From: Aquibacillus albus
GTDB lineage: Bacteria > Bacillota > Bacilli > Bacillales > Amphibacillaceae
Length of the DNA: 36,298 bases
Assembly: GCF_016908325.1 (NCBI RefSeq)
Contig: NZ_JAFBDR010000034.1
Coordinates: 1 to 36,298, forward strand
Direction of reading: 5' to 3'
A program made the translations under genes and the position numbers. The number at the start of each line of letters is the position of its first letter. The stretch's first letter is position 1. Shown one piece after another: positions 25,722-33,883 of this stretch. A model generated the notes under the pieces. The model was given only the letters and a program-made list of their open reading frames with translations, had not been told where the DNA came from and did not search any database.

Positions 25722-27770
25722 ATGGATAGACAGTCAGTTGTAAAAAAACATTCTCCCGTTGTTGTTAAAAAAGACCGATTAGCTCCATTATCGGTTGGGA
25801 ATGGGGATTTTGGCTTCAGTGTGGACGTGACAGGACTTCAATCCTTTCCAGACGCTTATGAAACACCATTGAGCACGCAGTCGAATTGGGGATGGCACTC
25901 AACAGAAGGTTCAAGCCGATATACCAATGAAGATATTGATTTTCAAGCGTATGATACAAAGGGGAGAGCAGTTACTTATCCGATGCATCCAGGTGATAAG
26001 GGGGAGGCATACCATTGGTTAAGACAAAATCCCCATCGCCTACAACTAGGGCGGATCGGCTTTCGATTTTTAACGCGTGATCAAAAGGAAATAACCATCG
26101 ATAACATAGAGCAAATCCATCAAAGGCTAGATTTGTGGACGGGAACGATTCATAGTTATTTTGAAGTGGACGGTACCCCAGTAACTGTTCGGACAGCTTG
26201 TGATCCAAAACAGGACATCATCGCCGTAACCGTTTCATCACGATTGATTCAAGAAAAAAGACTCCAAATTACGACGGCTTTTTCGAATCCGTCCATGGTA
26301 GATGAGGACTGGTCCAAGTCAATTCGACCTGTATGGAAGGTGGAAGGGCACAAGACAGAAACAATTGGTCAATCCGATCATTCTGTCACATGGCAAAGAG
26401 TGATGGATGATACGCGTTATTTTGTGCAAATGGATTGGTCAGCTGGCGAACTCCAACAAACGGCAACCCATGAATACACATTGACACCAGATGAGAAATC
26501 TGAGGAATTTGCGTTCACAACAGCCTTTGCCCCGCAAAAACCTGTCCCCAAAAATCATACGGATATCTTTGCTACTAACGAAAAACATTGGGCAGATTTT
26601 TGGGAAAAGGGTGCTTTTATCCATTTTGAAGGAAGTTCAGATCCACGGGCTAATGAGCTGGAAAGAAGGATAATCCTTTCCTTATATGTAACCGCTATCC
26701 ATAGTAGTGGTTCGATTCCTCCACAAGAAACAGGCTTTATGTATAATAGCTGGTTTGGAAAATTTCACTTAGAAATGCACTGGTGGCATGCGGCGCATTT
26801 TCCTTTGTGGAATAGACCAGAACTACTGATGAGAAGTATGGATTGGTATGTAAAAATTTTACCAAAGGCACGTGCATTGGCAAGCTCGCAAGGCTACAAA
26901 GGGGCAAGGTGGCCGAAAATGGTCGCTCATAATGGTGAACAAACACCTTCTCCGATTGCGCCAGGTCTAATCTGGCAGCAACCCCATCCGATTGCGCTGG
27001 CAGAATTATGCTATAAATCCGAACCAAGCACGGAAACGCTAGAAAAATGGCAGGATGTCGTGTTTGAATCGGCGGATTTTATGGTTTCCTATTCCCATTG
27101 GGAGGAAGAAATTGACAGATATGTACTCGGGCCACCGCTTATTCCGGCACAGGAAAATCATGACATGGAGGTAAGTAAAAATCCTCCGTATGAGTTAGAG
27201 TATTGGAGATATGGGTTAGAACTTGCAATCAGGTGGGCAGGTAGATTAGGTGTTCCTGCAAACACGAAATGGAAAGAGGTGGCTGAACGGATAGCGGAGC
27301 CACCACATAAGGATGATGTGTATTTAGCTCATGAGCACTGTCCGGATACTTTTGAAACAAAAAATCATGATCACCCATCAATGGTAGCTGCTTTAGGTGT
27401 TTTACCAGGTAAAATGATTGATGCTGAGAAGATGCGGAAGACGTTATATAAAGTAAGAGACGAATGGCAATGGGAAACCGCATGGGGATGGGATTTTCCG
27501 ATGTGTGCGATGACGGCCGCTCGTTTAGGTGAAAGAAGCCTAGTGGTTGATTTTTTGATGATGGATCAAACGAAAAACACGTATCTCGTCAATGGGCATA
27601 ATTATCAACGAGAAGGATTAACTGTTTATTTACCTGGTAATGGTGCTTTACTGACGGCAATTGCAATGATGGCATCAGGCTGGGAAGGCTCTGAATCGAA
27701 AAATTGCCCTGGCTTTCCAAACGATGGGACTTGGAAAGTGGAACAGGAAGGATTACGGGCTTGGCTGTGA
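25722..27770 (+). CDS. Uncharacterised six-hairpin ((alpha/alpha)6) glycosidase-like protein
   Basis: A 682-residue protein resembling clans with an N-terminal beta-sandwich and a C-terminal (alpha/alpha)6 barrel, as in GH65, GH95 and related families. VGNGDFGFSVDVTGLQSF opens the sandwich. The barrel has FHLEMHWWHAAHF, YKGARWPKM, IAPGLIWQQPHPIAL, PPLIPAQENHD with a candidate catalytic Glu, and WGWDFPMCAMTAARLG. I cannot assign a numbered GH family. There is no signal peptide. AGGAGG sits 7 bases before ATG 25722; the frame further upstream is repeat sequence. It follows the GH43 gene and is followed by a terminator. The function is inferred as exo-glycosidase action on a side-chain sugar. 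Confidence 0.7.
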   Translation: MDRQSVVKKHSPVVVKKDRLAPLSVGNGDFGFSVDVTGLQSFPDAYETPLSTQSNWGWHSTEGSSRYTNEDIDFQAYDTKGRAVTYPMHPGDKGEAYHWLRQNPHRLQLGRIGFRFLTRDQKEITIDNIEQIHQRLDLWTGTIHSYFEVDGTPVTVRTACDPKQDIIAVTVSSRLIQEKRLQITTAFSNPSMVDEDWSKSIRPVWKVEGHKTETIGQSDHSVTWQRVMDDTRYFVQMDWSAGELQQTATHEYTLTPDEKSEEFAFTTAFAPQKPVPKNHTDIFATNEKHWADFWEKGAFIHFEGSSDPRANELERRIILSLYVTAIHSSGSIPPQETGFMYNSWFGKFHLEMHWWHAAHFPLWNRPELLMRSMDWYVKILPKARALASSQGYKGARWPKMVAHNGEQTPSPIAPGLIWQQPHPIALAELCYKSEPSTETLEKWQDVVFESADFMVSYSHWEEEIDRYVLGPPLIPAQENHDMEVSKNPPYELEYWRYGLELAIRWAGRLGVPANTKWKEVAERIAEPPHKDDVYLAHEHCPDTFETKNHDHPSMVAALGVLPGKMIDAEKMRKTLYKVRDEWQWETAWGWDFPMCAMTAARLGERSLVVDFLMMDQTKNTYLVNGHNYQREGLTVYLPGNGALLTAIAMMASGWEGSESKNCPGFPNDGTWKVEQEGLRAWL

Positions 27771-27875
27771 TTTTTATGTAAGAATGTCTGTTTAGATTTA
27801 ACCGAACGATTATCATCAGTTACTATCTGTTCTAATTATTTATAAAAATTTAAAAAACATATATTCGTACAAGTG

Positions 27876-27920
27876 AAAAATAGCACTTATCTATAAGAAA
27901 TTAGATGGTGCTATTTTTTG
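27876..27920 (+). terminator. Rho-independent terminator after the six-hairpin gene
   Basis: AAAATAGCAC (27877-27886) pairs with GTGCTATTTT (27908-27917), with ATCTA/TAGAT forming an inner helix, followed by more Ts. It lies about 105 bp after the stop codon. TATTCGTACAAG just before it resembles an AraR half-site. Confidence 0.8.
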
Positions 27921-28054
27921 TGGACGTTTTCTTGATCATATATGTCTTTTTACCTATTTCCACTTTTCTAACTTTGTAAAATTTCTAATGAATATGTCGA
28001 ACGAACTATACAATCGACTCATTGTCGGGGATGGGATTATCTTGTATCTTTAAA

Positions 28055-28069
28055 ATGTAAGCGCTATAT
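28055..28069 (+). promoter_or_regulatory. cre-like site upstream of the arabinanase
   Basis: ATGTAAGCGCTATAT matches WTGNAANCGNWNNCW except at the penultimate fixed C (A here). It lies 110 bases before the arabinanase start and overlaps an AraR-like palindrome by two bases. Confidence 0.5.
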
Positions 28070-28083
28070 TTATACGTACAGAT
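28068..28083 (+). promoter_or_regulatory. AraR-like operator
   Basis: ATTTATACGTACAGAT differs at 2 of 16 positions from ATTTGTACGTACAAAT, the AraR operator pattern of B. subtilis as I recall it. The location before a GH43 arabinanase gene fits AraR control of arabinan degradation. Confidence 0.5.
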
Positions 28084-28135
28084 TAGGGAAGTCTGATAAA
28101 AAAAGAGCAATCAGCCTAATTTTTACATGTAAATG

Positions 28136-28150
28136 TAGTTGCGTTTACAA
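28136..28150 (-). promoter_or_regulatory. Second cre-like site (reverse strand)
   Basis: Read on the reverse strand, TTGTAAACGCAACTA matches WTGNAANCGNWNNCW with one mismatch (T for C near the end). It lies 28 bases before the start codon, where CcpA binding could block transcription. Confidence 0.45.
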
Positions 28151-28151
28151 A

Positions 28152-28167
28152 AATTGTACGGATAAGA
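28152..28167 (+). promoter_or_regulatory. Weaker second AraR-like half-site
   Basis: AATTGTACGGATAAGA keeps the TTGTACG half of the AraR operator, while the right half is degenerate. About 84 bases from the first site, it could allow cooperative binding. It sits just before the ribosome binding site. Confidence 0.3.
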
Positions 28168-28178
28168 AGGAGGATGAC

Positions 28179-30599
28179 GTGAAACACATGCAAAAAATCT
28201 TTGTTCTATTTTTAGTGGTATTATTGTTCGTTCCGGCTTCAACCATGGCAACACCCGTGAATTATGGTGCAGCTAACAACGAAAAGAATCCACATAACGA
28301 ATCAGAGGAGGTAACTCCCGTATTTGAAGATGCATCGGTACATGATCCTTCCGTGATTAAAGCTGGTGATTACTATTATGTATTTGGCTCTCACCTCGCA
28401 GCAGCTAAAACAAAAGATCTCATGAAGTGGGAAGTTATTGAGGAAGATGGGGCTGATTCAGACAACCGGTTGTTTGAAGATGTTACAGAAGAATTAAAGG
28501 AAACGTTTGAATGGGCTGAAACAGATACACTGTGGGCAGCAGATGTTACACAGCTCGAAGATGGTAGATATTATATGTACTACAATGCTTGTCGTGGAGA
28601 TTCCCCGAGATCTGCAATGGGGGTTGCAGTAGCAGATAACATTGAAGGTCCATATGAAGATTTAGGAATTATTTTAAAATCAGGGATGAGAGATGGGGAA
28701 GAGGATGTAGATGGAACTCCTTACGATCATGAGCACTTCCCTGAAAATTATGATGCCACTGTCCATCCAAATGTTGTAGATCCACACACATTCTTTGATA
28801 AGGATGGAAAACTATGGATGATGTACGGCTCTTATTCGGGAGGTTTTTTCATTCTTGAAATGGATCCGGAAACAGGCATGCCGATACCTGGTCAAGGTTA
28901 TGGAAAAAAGCTTTTAGGCGGTAATCATAGCCGGATTGAAGCTCCGTACGTTGTTTACAATCCAGAAACAGATTATTATTACATGTATCTTTCCTATGGA
29001 GGACTTACGGCTGATGGAGGTTACAATATTCGTGTCGCAAGGTCGAAAAATCCTGATGGGCCATATTACGATTCAGAAGGCAACAATATGATTGATGCAA
29101 AAGGGGAAGAAGGTACGTTTTTTGACGATCGTTCGATAGAGCCGTATGGTGTGAAATTGATGGGTAACTACTTATTTGAAAGAAAAATTGGTGATCCTGG
29201 AACAGGTATTGGTACAGGCTATGTATCTCCAGGACATAATTCTGCTTACTATGATGAGGAAACAGGGAAGCAATATTTAATTTTCCATTCTCGCTTTCCG
29301 CAAACCGGTGAAATGCACCAAATTCGTGTGCATCAACTATTTATGAATGAGGATGGATGGCCAGTTGCTGCTCCATACCGGTATGCTGATGAAACGCTGG
29401 AAAAAGTTTATCGAGATGATATCATCGGTACCTATAAATTTATTAATCATGGCAAGGATATTTCTGCTGAGCTTAAAAAGTCTGAGTATATTACGTTAGA
29501 AAAAAATAATAAAGTTACTGGTGTAGTCGATGGGAAGTGGAAGAAGACCGCACATAATAAAGCTGAATTGACGATTGATGGTGAGACATACAAAGGGGTA
29601 TTTTTACGTCAATGGGATACAACCTCTGAAAGCTATCGAATGACCTTTACTGCTTTATCCGAAAAAGGTGTAGCGGTTTGGGGCAGTAGAATTCTAGATT
29701 GGACAGATGAAGAGGTTGTCGAGGCTGTTAAGAGTGATTTATCTCTTGGTGACACAAGTGCGGTTGTTTCAGATTTAACATTACCTACAGAAGGTACAAG
29801 GGAGTCGGAAATTTCTTGGAGTTCCTCCGATTCAGATATTGTGTCTGAAGAAGGGGTTGTAACTAGACCTGAAGCTGGTTCCGGCGAAGCTACGGTAGAA
29901 TTAACAGCAACTATTTCAAAAGGGGATGTTTTCGATACAAAGACGTTTGAAATAACGGTGCTGCCAGAAAGGGAAAAAGGATTGCTTGCCCATTATGAAT
30001 TTGAAGGAAACTTAGTCGATACTTCCGGTAACTTTGCAGCAGGAAATGTGACTGGTGATCGAATTTATAATTCTGGCGGAACAATTTCCTATGCGGATGG
30101 AAAAGTTGGTGAGGCTTCTTACTTTGATGGAACATCGGGTGTGAAATTGCCAAATGGCCTAATCTTAGGAAATGAATATTCCGTTTCACTTTGGCTTAAT
30201 CCAGAAACAGTTCAGCCATTTACTACAACCTTCTTTGGTGGTTATAATGACCCGCAAAGCTGGATTAGTCTATTACCGAGAGGACATGATTTTGTTAATA
30301 ACGATACGATGCTATGGTCCGGAAATGCTTGGTATGATGCAGGAACTGACACAAAAATTAACACGAATGAATGGTCACATTTAGCCTTTACTGTTGATCA
30401 TGGTGAAATAAAGGTTTATGTTAACGGTGAAGAAAAGTTTTCTGGGACGAATTTTCCAGATGTGTTTAAAACACCAGAAAGCCAATTTAGCTTAGGTGTT
30501 AATTGGTGGGATACACCTTACCATGGTTTAATGGATGAATTACAAATTTATCATGGAAAACTAACAGCTGAAGAAGTAGCTGAGTTAGCCAATCATTAA
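28179..30599 (+). CDS. Secreted multidomain GH43 arabinanase (Abn2-like)
   Basis: An 806-residue exported enzyme predicted to cut alpha-1,5-arabinan, the pectin side chain. A signal peptide covers about residues 1-25, with possible cleavage after STMA. The GH43 propeller follows with base D56 (VHDPSVI), D201 (VVDPHTFF) and acid E254 (RIEAPYVVY). A GH43-associated C-terminal beta domain comes next (about 420-510, DDIIGTYKFINHGKDI). It is followed by a bacterial Ig-like module (about 515-595, SWSSSDSDIVSEEGVV) and a LamG-type jelly roll to the end (GLLAHYEFEGNLVDTSGN). B. subtilis Abn2 has the first two parts; the last two probably bind carbohydrate. GTG 28179 follows AAGGAGG; an ATG at 28188 is possible. 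cre-like and AraR-like sites lie upstream. It is the only secreted glycosidase seen here. Confidence 0.88.
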   Translation: MKHMQKIFVLFLVVLLFVPASTMATPVNYGAANNEKNPHNESEEVTPVFEDASVHDPSVIKAGDYYYVFGSHLAAAKTKDLMKWEVIEEDGADSDNRLFEDVTEELKETFEWAETDTLWAADVTQLEDGRYYMYYNACRGDSPRSAMGVAVADNIEGPYEDLGIILKSGMRDGEEDVDGTPYDHEHFPENYDATVHPNVVDPHTFFDKDGKLWMMYGSYSGGFFILEMDPETGMPIPGQGYGKKLLGGNHSRIEAPYVVYNPETDYYYMYLSYGGLTADGGYNIRVARSKNPDGPYYDSEGNNMIDAKGEEGTFFDDRSIEPYGVKLMGNYLFERKIGDPGTGIGTGYVSPGHNSAYYDEETGKQYLIFHSRFPQTGEMHQIRVHQLFMNEDGWPVAAPYRYADETLEKVYRDDIIGTYKFINHGKDISAELKKSEYITLEKNNKVTGVVDGKWKKTAHNKAELTIDGETYKGVFLRQWDTTSESYRMTFTALSEKGVAVWGSRILDWTDEEVVEAVKSDLSLGDTSAVVSDLTLPTEGTRESEISWSSSDSDIVSEEGVVTRPEAGSGEATVELTATISKGDVFDTKTFEITVLPEREKGLLAHYEFEGNLVDTSGNFAAGNVTGDRIYNSGGTISYADGKVGEASYFDGTSGVKLPNGLILGNEYSVSLWLNPETVQPFTTTFFGGYNDPQSWISLLPRGHDFVNNDTMLWSGNAWYDAGTDTKINTNEWSHLAFTVDHGEIKVYVNGEEKFSGTNFPDVFKTPESQFSLGVNWWDTPYHGLMDELQIYHGKLTAEEVAELANH

Positions 30600-30610
30600 G
30601 ATATCAAGGG

Positions 30611-30643
30611 GGGAAAGCCTGTGTGTGGGCTTTCCCTTTTCTT
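30611..30643 (+). terminator. Rho-independent terminator after the arabinanase
   Basis: GGGAAAGCC (30611-30619) and GGCTTTCCC (30628-30636) form a perfect 9-bp stem with an 8-base loop, followed by TTTTCTT. Confidence 0.9.
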
Positions 30644-30723
30644 AACCCGTCATAAATGTGTCATTTCTTTACTTGTAGTAATATAGTACATAAGAGTAAG
30701 AGAATAGGAGGTTAGCATTATTC

Positions 30724-30876
30724 ATGCTAGGTTGGTTATTCGGAAGAAAAAAGTGCTATATTTGCAAAGGGAAGGCGGAAAGAGCGCAAACTTATGAAAA
30801 TGATAACGGAGAAAAGATTCTAGTTTGCTATAAATGCGTGACTTATGCCGAAAGACGGGCGTTTAAAAAGCTATAG
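30724..30876 (+). CDS. Small zinc-ribbon protein (50 residues)
   Basis: The frame from ATG 30724 encodes 50 residues ending at TAG 30874-30876. It has two CxxC pairs, CYIC and CYKC, 21 residues apart from last Cys to first Cys, the pattern of a small zinc ribbon. It also has a basic C-terminus (AERRAFKKL). AGGAGG lies at 30706-30711, somewhat far (12 bases) from the ATG. It is followed 31 bp later by the pRiA4b ORF-3-like gene, so the pair may be co-expressed. No function can be assigned; a nucleic-acid or protein-interaction role is common for such ribbons. Similar short proteins are easily missed by annotation. Confidence 0.65.
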   Translation: MLGWLFGRKKCYICKGKAERAQTYENDNGEKILVCYKCVTYAERRAFKKL

Positions 30877-30907
30877 TAGTTTTTGCAATTCGGGAGGAGT
30901 GATAGGA

Positions 30908-31579
30908 ATGAAAGCATATCAATTGAAAATAGAATTGATGGATTCAGATCCACTAATTTGGAGACGTGTTATTATGCCAGCTGGTGCGACGTTTAACCGG
31001 CTGCATGATGTGATTCAAACAATAACGAATTTTCAAAGTGGCTATCCGCATGATGCTTACCATCTTTTTATGTTCGATATACGAGAAGAAAAGATAAGAG
31101 TAACCAATGACTTAGAAGCCTATGATGAAAACAAATTTTTAAAATCTGAATACAAAAACGTTCCATTAAATGAAGAAAACGATCCATTAGGCATCATTGA
31201 AAGGAATTTGAAAACAACGGTGCGACAGCCTCAAACGATTAAAATCGATAAATTTATTGAAAAATATGGTAAGCTTGATTACATTTATGATTTTGGTGAT
31301 GACTGGAGGTTTCATATTACGTTGGAGGAAGTTGTGGAGGATTACTACTACGGTTATCCAACACTTATCGATGGTGAAGAGACTGCTCCTCCAGAGGATG
31401 TTGGTGGTATTCCTGGGTATGAATCATTTCTTCAGGTATATCATGATGAGAAACATCCCGATCATGAGGAAATTAGAGCATGGGCAGAAGAACAAAGGTA
31501 TCAAGAATTTGATAAAGAATGGATCAATAAACTTTTAAAATCCATTAAGTATAAGAAAACGGAGTGGGACAAGCTGTGA
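30908..31579 (+). CDS. Plasmid pRiA4b ORF-3-like family protein
   Basis: A 223-residue protein with the hallmarks of the pRiA4b ORF-3-like family. They include an N-terminal YQLKIELMDSDPLIWRRV segment, FNRLHDVIQTI, the FDFGDDWR-type core (YIYDFGDDWRFHI), and the GEETAPPEDVGGIPGYE segment near the C-terminus. The family's biochemical role is not established. ATG 30908 was chosen because AGGAGT lies 8 bases upstream; a longer frame from 30845 overlaps the zinc-ribbon gene and includes the ribosome binding site. It has no obvious link to the flanking carbohydrate genes. Confidence 0.88.
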   Translation: MKAYQLKIELMDSDPLIWRRVIMPAGATFNRLHDVIQTITNFQSGYPHDAYHLFMFDIREEKIRVTNDLEAYDENKFLKSEYKNVPLNEENDPLGIIERNLKTTVRQPQTIKIDKFIEKYGKLDYIYDFGDDWRFHITLEEVVEDYYYGYPTLIDGEETAPPEDVGGIPGYESFLQVYHDEKHPDHEEIRAWAEEQRYQEFDKEWINKLLKSIKYKKTEWDKL

Positions 31580-31593
31580 CTTGTCCTTATTAC
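31567..31593 (+). terminator. Weak hairpin at the end of the pRiA4b ORF-3-like gene
   Basis: GGACAAG (31567-31573) pairs with CTTGTCC (31580-31586), followed by TTATTAC. The hairpin spans the stop codon and lacks a long T-run, so termination may be partial. Its arms resemble the GGGACA/TGTCCC repeat. Confidence 0.35.
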
Positions 31594-31634
31594 TATATTG
31601 ACGGGAACCAGAAATAATAATAGTATGAAGTTTA

Positions 31635-31649
31635 TTGAAAGCGTTATAA
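31635..31649 (+). promoter_or_regulatory. cre-like site upstream of the GH127 gene
   Basis: TTGAAAGCGTTATAA matches WTGNAANCGNWNNCW except for the C near the end. It lies about 125 bases before the start of the GH127 gene, consistent with catabolite repression of arabinose-releasing genes. Confidence 0.5.
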
Positions 31650-31660
31650 ATGAAGAGGTG

Positions 31661-31742
31661 ATTCGTACGCATACCGTGTTCAAAAGATGATAGCAACTTC
31701 GTGACTTTGAAAGTAAATTCCATCCTGGTGCGCATAAACGAT
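31661..31742 (-). repeat. Inverted-orientation copy of the 42-bp TGCGCATA family
   Basis: TGGTGCGCATAAACGATC (31725-31742) and a preceding GTGACTTTGAAAGTAAATTC segment match the reverse complement of units in the array at 20679-20900. A weaker ACGCAT lies 63 bases upstream, one and a half units away. It lies in the leader of the GH127 gene and creates a false 24-codon extension. Confidence 0.6.
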
Positions 31743-31772
31743 CAAATAAATCTATTAAATGAGGTGACTGTA

Positions 31773-33713
31773 ATGGTAGAAAAAGTAGAAAATAAATCAA
31801 TAGATTTAAAGCAAATCAACATCGATGATCGATTTTGGAATCACCGTATTAATCGGATTATAGAAAAGGTCATTCCCTATCAATGGGATGCCCTTAATGA
31901 TAACATTCCAGACGTTCCTCCAAGCCATTCCGTTGAAAATTTTCGAATTGCAGCGGGATTAGCAGAAGGTGAATTCAAAGGGATGCCTTTTCAGGATAGT
32001 GATGCAGCTAAATGGATTGAAGCTGCGAGTTATAGTTTGTCGGTCCAACCGAACCCTGAATTAGAAAAATTAATGGATGAGTTGGTTGATTTGATTGCAA
32101 AAGCCCAGCTAGATAATGGTTACTTGAATACGTATTTCACAGTAGCGAAGCCAGATCAAAAATGGAAGGATTTTTCGCACGGGCATGAGCTGTACTGTGC
32201 TGGTCATATGATTGAAGCGGCTGTCGCTTATTATCAAGCAACTGGTAAGGACAAGCTTTTGCATGTTGTTTGTCGCTTTGCCGATCATATTGATGAAATT
32301 ATTGGTCCTGAACCTGGGAAGATGAAGGTTTACCCAGGCCACCCTGAAGTAGAGATGGCTTTGGTTCGTTTATATGAGGTGACAAATGAAGAGAGGTATT
32401 TAAAGCTAGCTAAGTTTTTTGTTAACCAACGTGGAAAGGATAACGATTTTTTTACAAACGAGAAAACATTTGCATTAGGAAAAGATGATCGCTGGTTCCA
32501 ATTGGATTACCACCAAGCGCATGATACTGTTAGAAATCAAGAAACTGCAGAAGGTCACTCCGTGCGGGCGATGTATTTGTATTGTGCAATGGCTGATTTA
32601 GCCTTGGAAACAGGGGATGCTTCCCTGTTAGAAAATACAAAAACGTTGTGGGATAACGTTGTGAACAAAAGAATGTACATTACTGGCGGTTTGGGTTCTC
32701 AAGGACATGGAGAGCGTTTTACACTCGATTATGACTTGCCAAATGATGTGGCATATGCGGAAACATGTGCTTCGATTGGGCTCGTGTTCTGGGCGCATCG
32801 AATGGCGAAATTAGAAGTTGACCGCAAGTATGCAGATATTATGGAAAAAGCCTTATATAATGGTGTGTACAGTGGTATTTCATTGGATGGGGAGAAATAC
32901 TTTTATGTAAATCCTCTTGAGGTGTTCCCAAAGGAAGCTAGTTATCGTCATGATCATGTTCATGTGGAGCCTGAACGAGTAGGGTGGTTTGGCTGTGCTT
33001 GCTGTCCGCCGAATATTGCTCGATTAACGACATCACTTGGTCAATATATTTACACGCAAAAGGACAAAGATCTTTTCGTTCATTTATATATTGGAAATGA
33101 TTCCACTTTTATTATTGATGGAAAAAAAGTGCAGCTGGTGCAAACCACAAATTATCCGTTTGACGGCAATATAACGATTGATGTGAATCCAGAGGAAGAA
33201 ATAGCGTGTGGTGTCCATGTTCGTATTCCTAGCTGGTGTGATATGTATACCGTAAAAGTGGACGGGGAAGTTTATCCAATTGATGAAAATTGGAATAACG
33301 GTTATGTTCAAATCAACAAGACGTGGCAAAAAGGAAGCAAAATCGAGCTTGTACTTGATATGCCTGTTAAGAAAATGCGCTCTCACCCGAAAGTAAGACA
33401 AAATGCAGGGAAAATTGCTTTGCAAAGAGGACCAGTCGTTTACTGTCTAGAAGAGGTGGACAACGGAGCTGATTTAATGAATATCGTTATTCCGAAACAG
33501 GCAACTGTAACGGAAGCGTTTGATCCAGATTTATTTGGAGGTATGACGACACTAACCGCAGAAGCAAAGCGTATCGTGGATTCTTCACAATCAGAGGACC
33601 TGTATCAGTCTAGTGATTTTGACGTAGAAAAAGTAACAATCAAAGCGGTTCCTTATAGCCTATGGGGAAATCGAAAGACAGGGGAAATGATTGTTTGGGT
33701 GAGAGAATCATAG
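31773..33713 (+). CDS. GH127 beta-L-arabinofuranosidase
   Basis: A 646-residue cytoplasmic enzyme predicted to release beta-L-arabinofuranose from short arabino-oligosaccharides. The zinc-cysteine active site of GH127 is fully visible: E314 (GHGERF), E330 and C332 (YAETCAS), and C410 with C411 (GCACCPPN). The spacing of the first three agrees with HypBA1 of Bifidobacterium (E322, E338, C340), with C417/C418 one residue closer there. C410 should be the nucleophile. An (alpha/alpha)6 barrel and beta-sandwich tail fit the length. ATG 31773 follows GAGGTGA; the frame upstream is repeat-derived. A cre-like site precedes it and a terminator follows. It complements the secreted arabinanase. Confidence 0.93.
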   Translation: MVEKVENKSIDLKQINIDDRFWNHRINRIIEKVIPYQWDALNDNIPDVPPSHSVENFRIAAGLAEGEFKGMPFQDSDAAKWIEAASYSLSVQPNPELEKLMDELVDLIAKAQLDNGYLNTYFTVAKPDQKWKDFSHGHELYCAGHMIEAAVAYYQATGKDKLLHVVCRFADHIDEIIGPEPGKMKVYPGHPEVEMALVRLYEVTNEERYLKLAKFFVNQRGKDNDFFTNEKTFALGKDDRWFQLDYHQAHDTVRNQETAEGHSVRAMYLYCAMADLALETGDASLLENTKTLWDNVVNKRMYITGGLGSQGHGERFTLDYDLPNDVAYAETCASIGLVFWAHRMAKLEVDRKYADIMEKALYNGVYSGISLDGEKYFYVNPLEVFPKEASYRHDHVHVEPERVGWFGCACCPPNIARLTTSLGQYIYTQKDKDLFVHLYIGNDSTFIIDGKKVQLVQTTNYPFDGNITIDVNPEEEIACGVHVRIPSWCDMYTVKVDGEVYPIDENWNNGYVQINKTWQKGSKIELVLDMPVKKMRSHPKVRQNAGKIALQRGPVVYCLEEVDNGADLMNIVIPKQATVTEAFDPDLFGGMTTLTAEAKRIVDSSQSEDLYQSSDFDVEKVTIKAVPYSLWGNRKTGEMIVWVRES

Positions 33714-33718
33714 AAATT

Positions 33719-33752
33719 GGTGCCTGCACCGCCCGAAAAAGGGCGGTTTTTT
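33719..33752 (+). terminator. Terminator of the GH127 gene joined to a GGTGC/GCACC palindrome
   Basis: ACCGCCC (33728-33734) pairs with GGGCGGT (33741-33747), followed by TTTTT. Its left arm overlaps a GGTGC (33719-33723) and GCACC (33726-33730) palindrome related to the GGTGCC repeat type. Confidence 0.85.
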
Positions 33753-33883
33753 GTCGAATAGTTGGCGTGTGAAATCGGTGTTAAATTTGGGTTAATTGTT
33801 TGTTAGAATGCCATATTCGTTGCTTTAACTAAGTACAATGGGGGTGTAACTAAATTTCAGAGAATGTTCGGAGGGATTTATGA

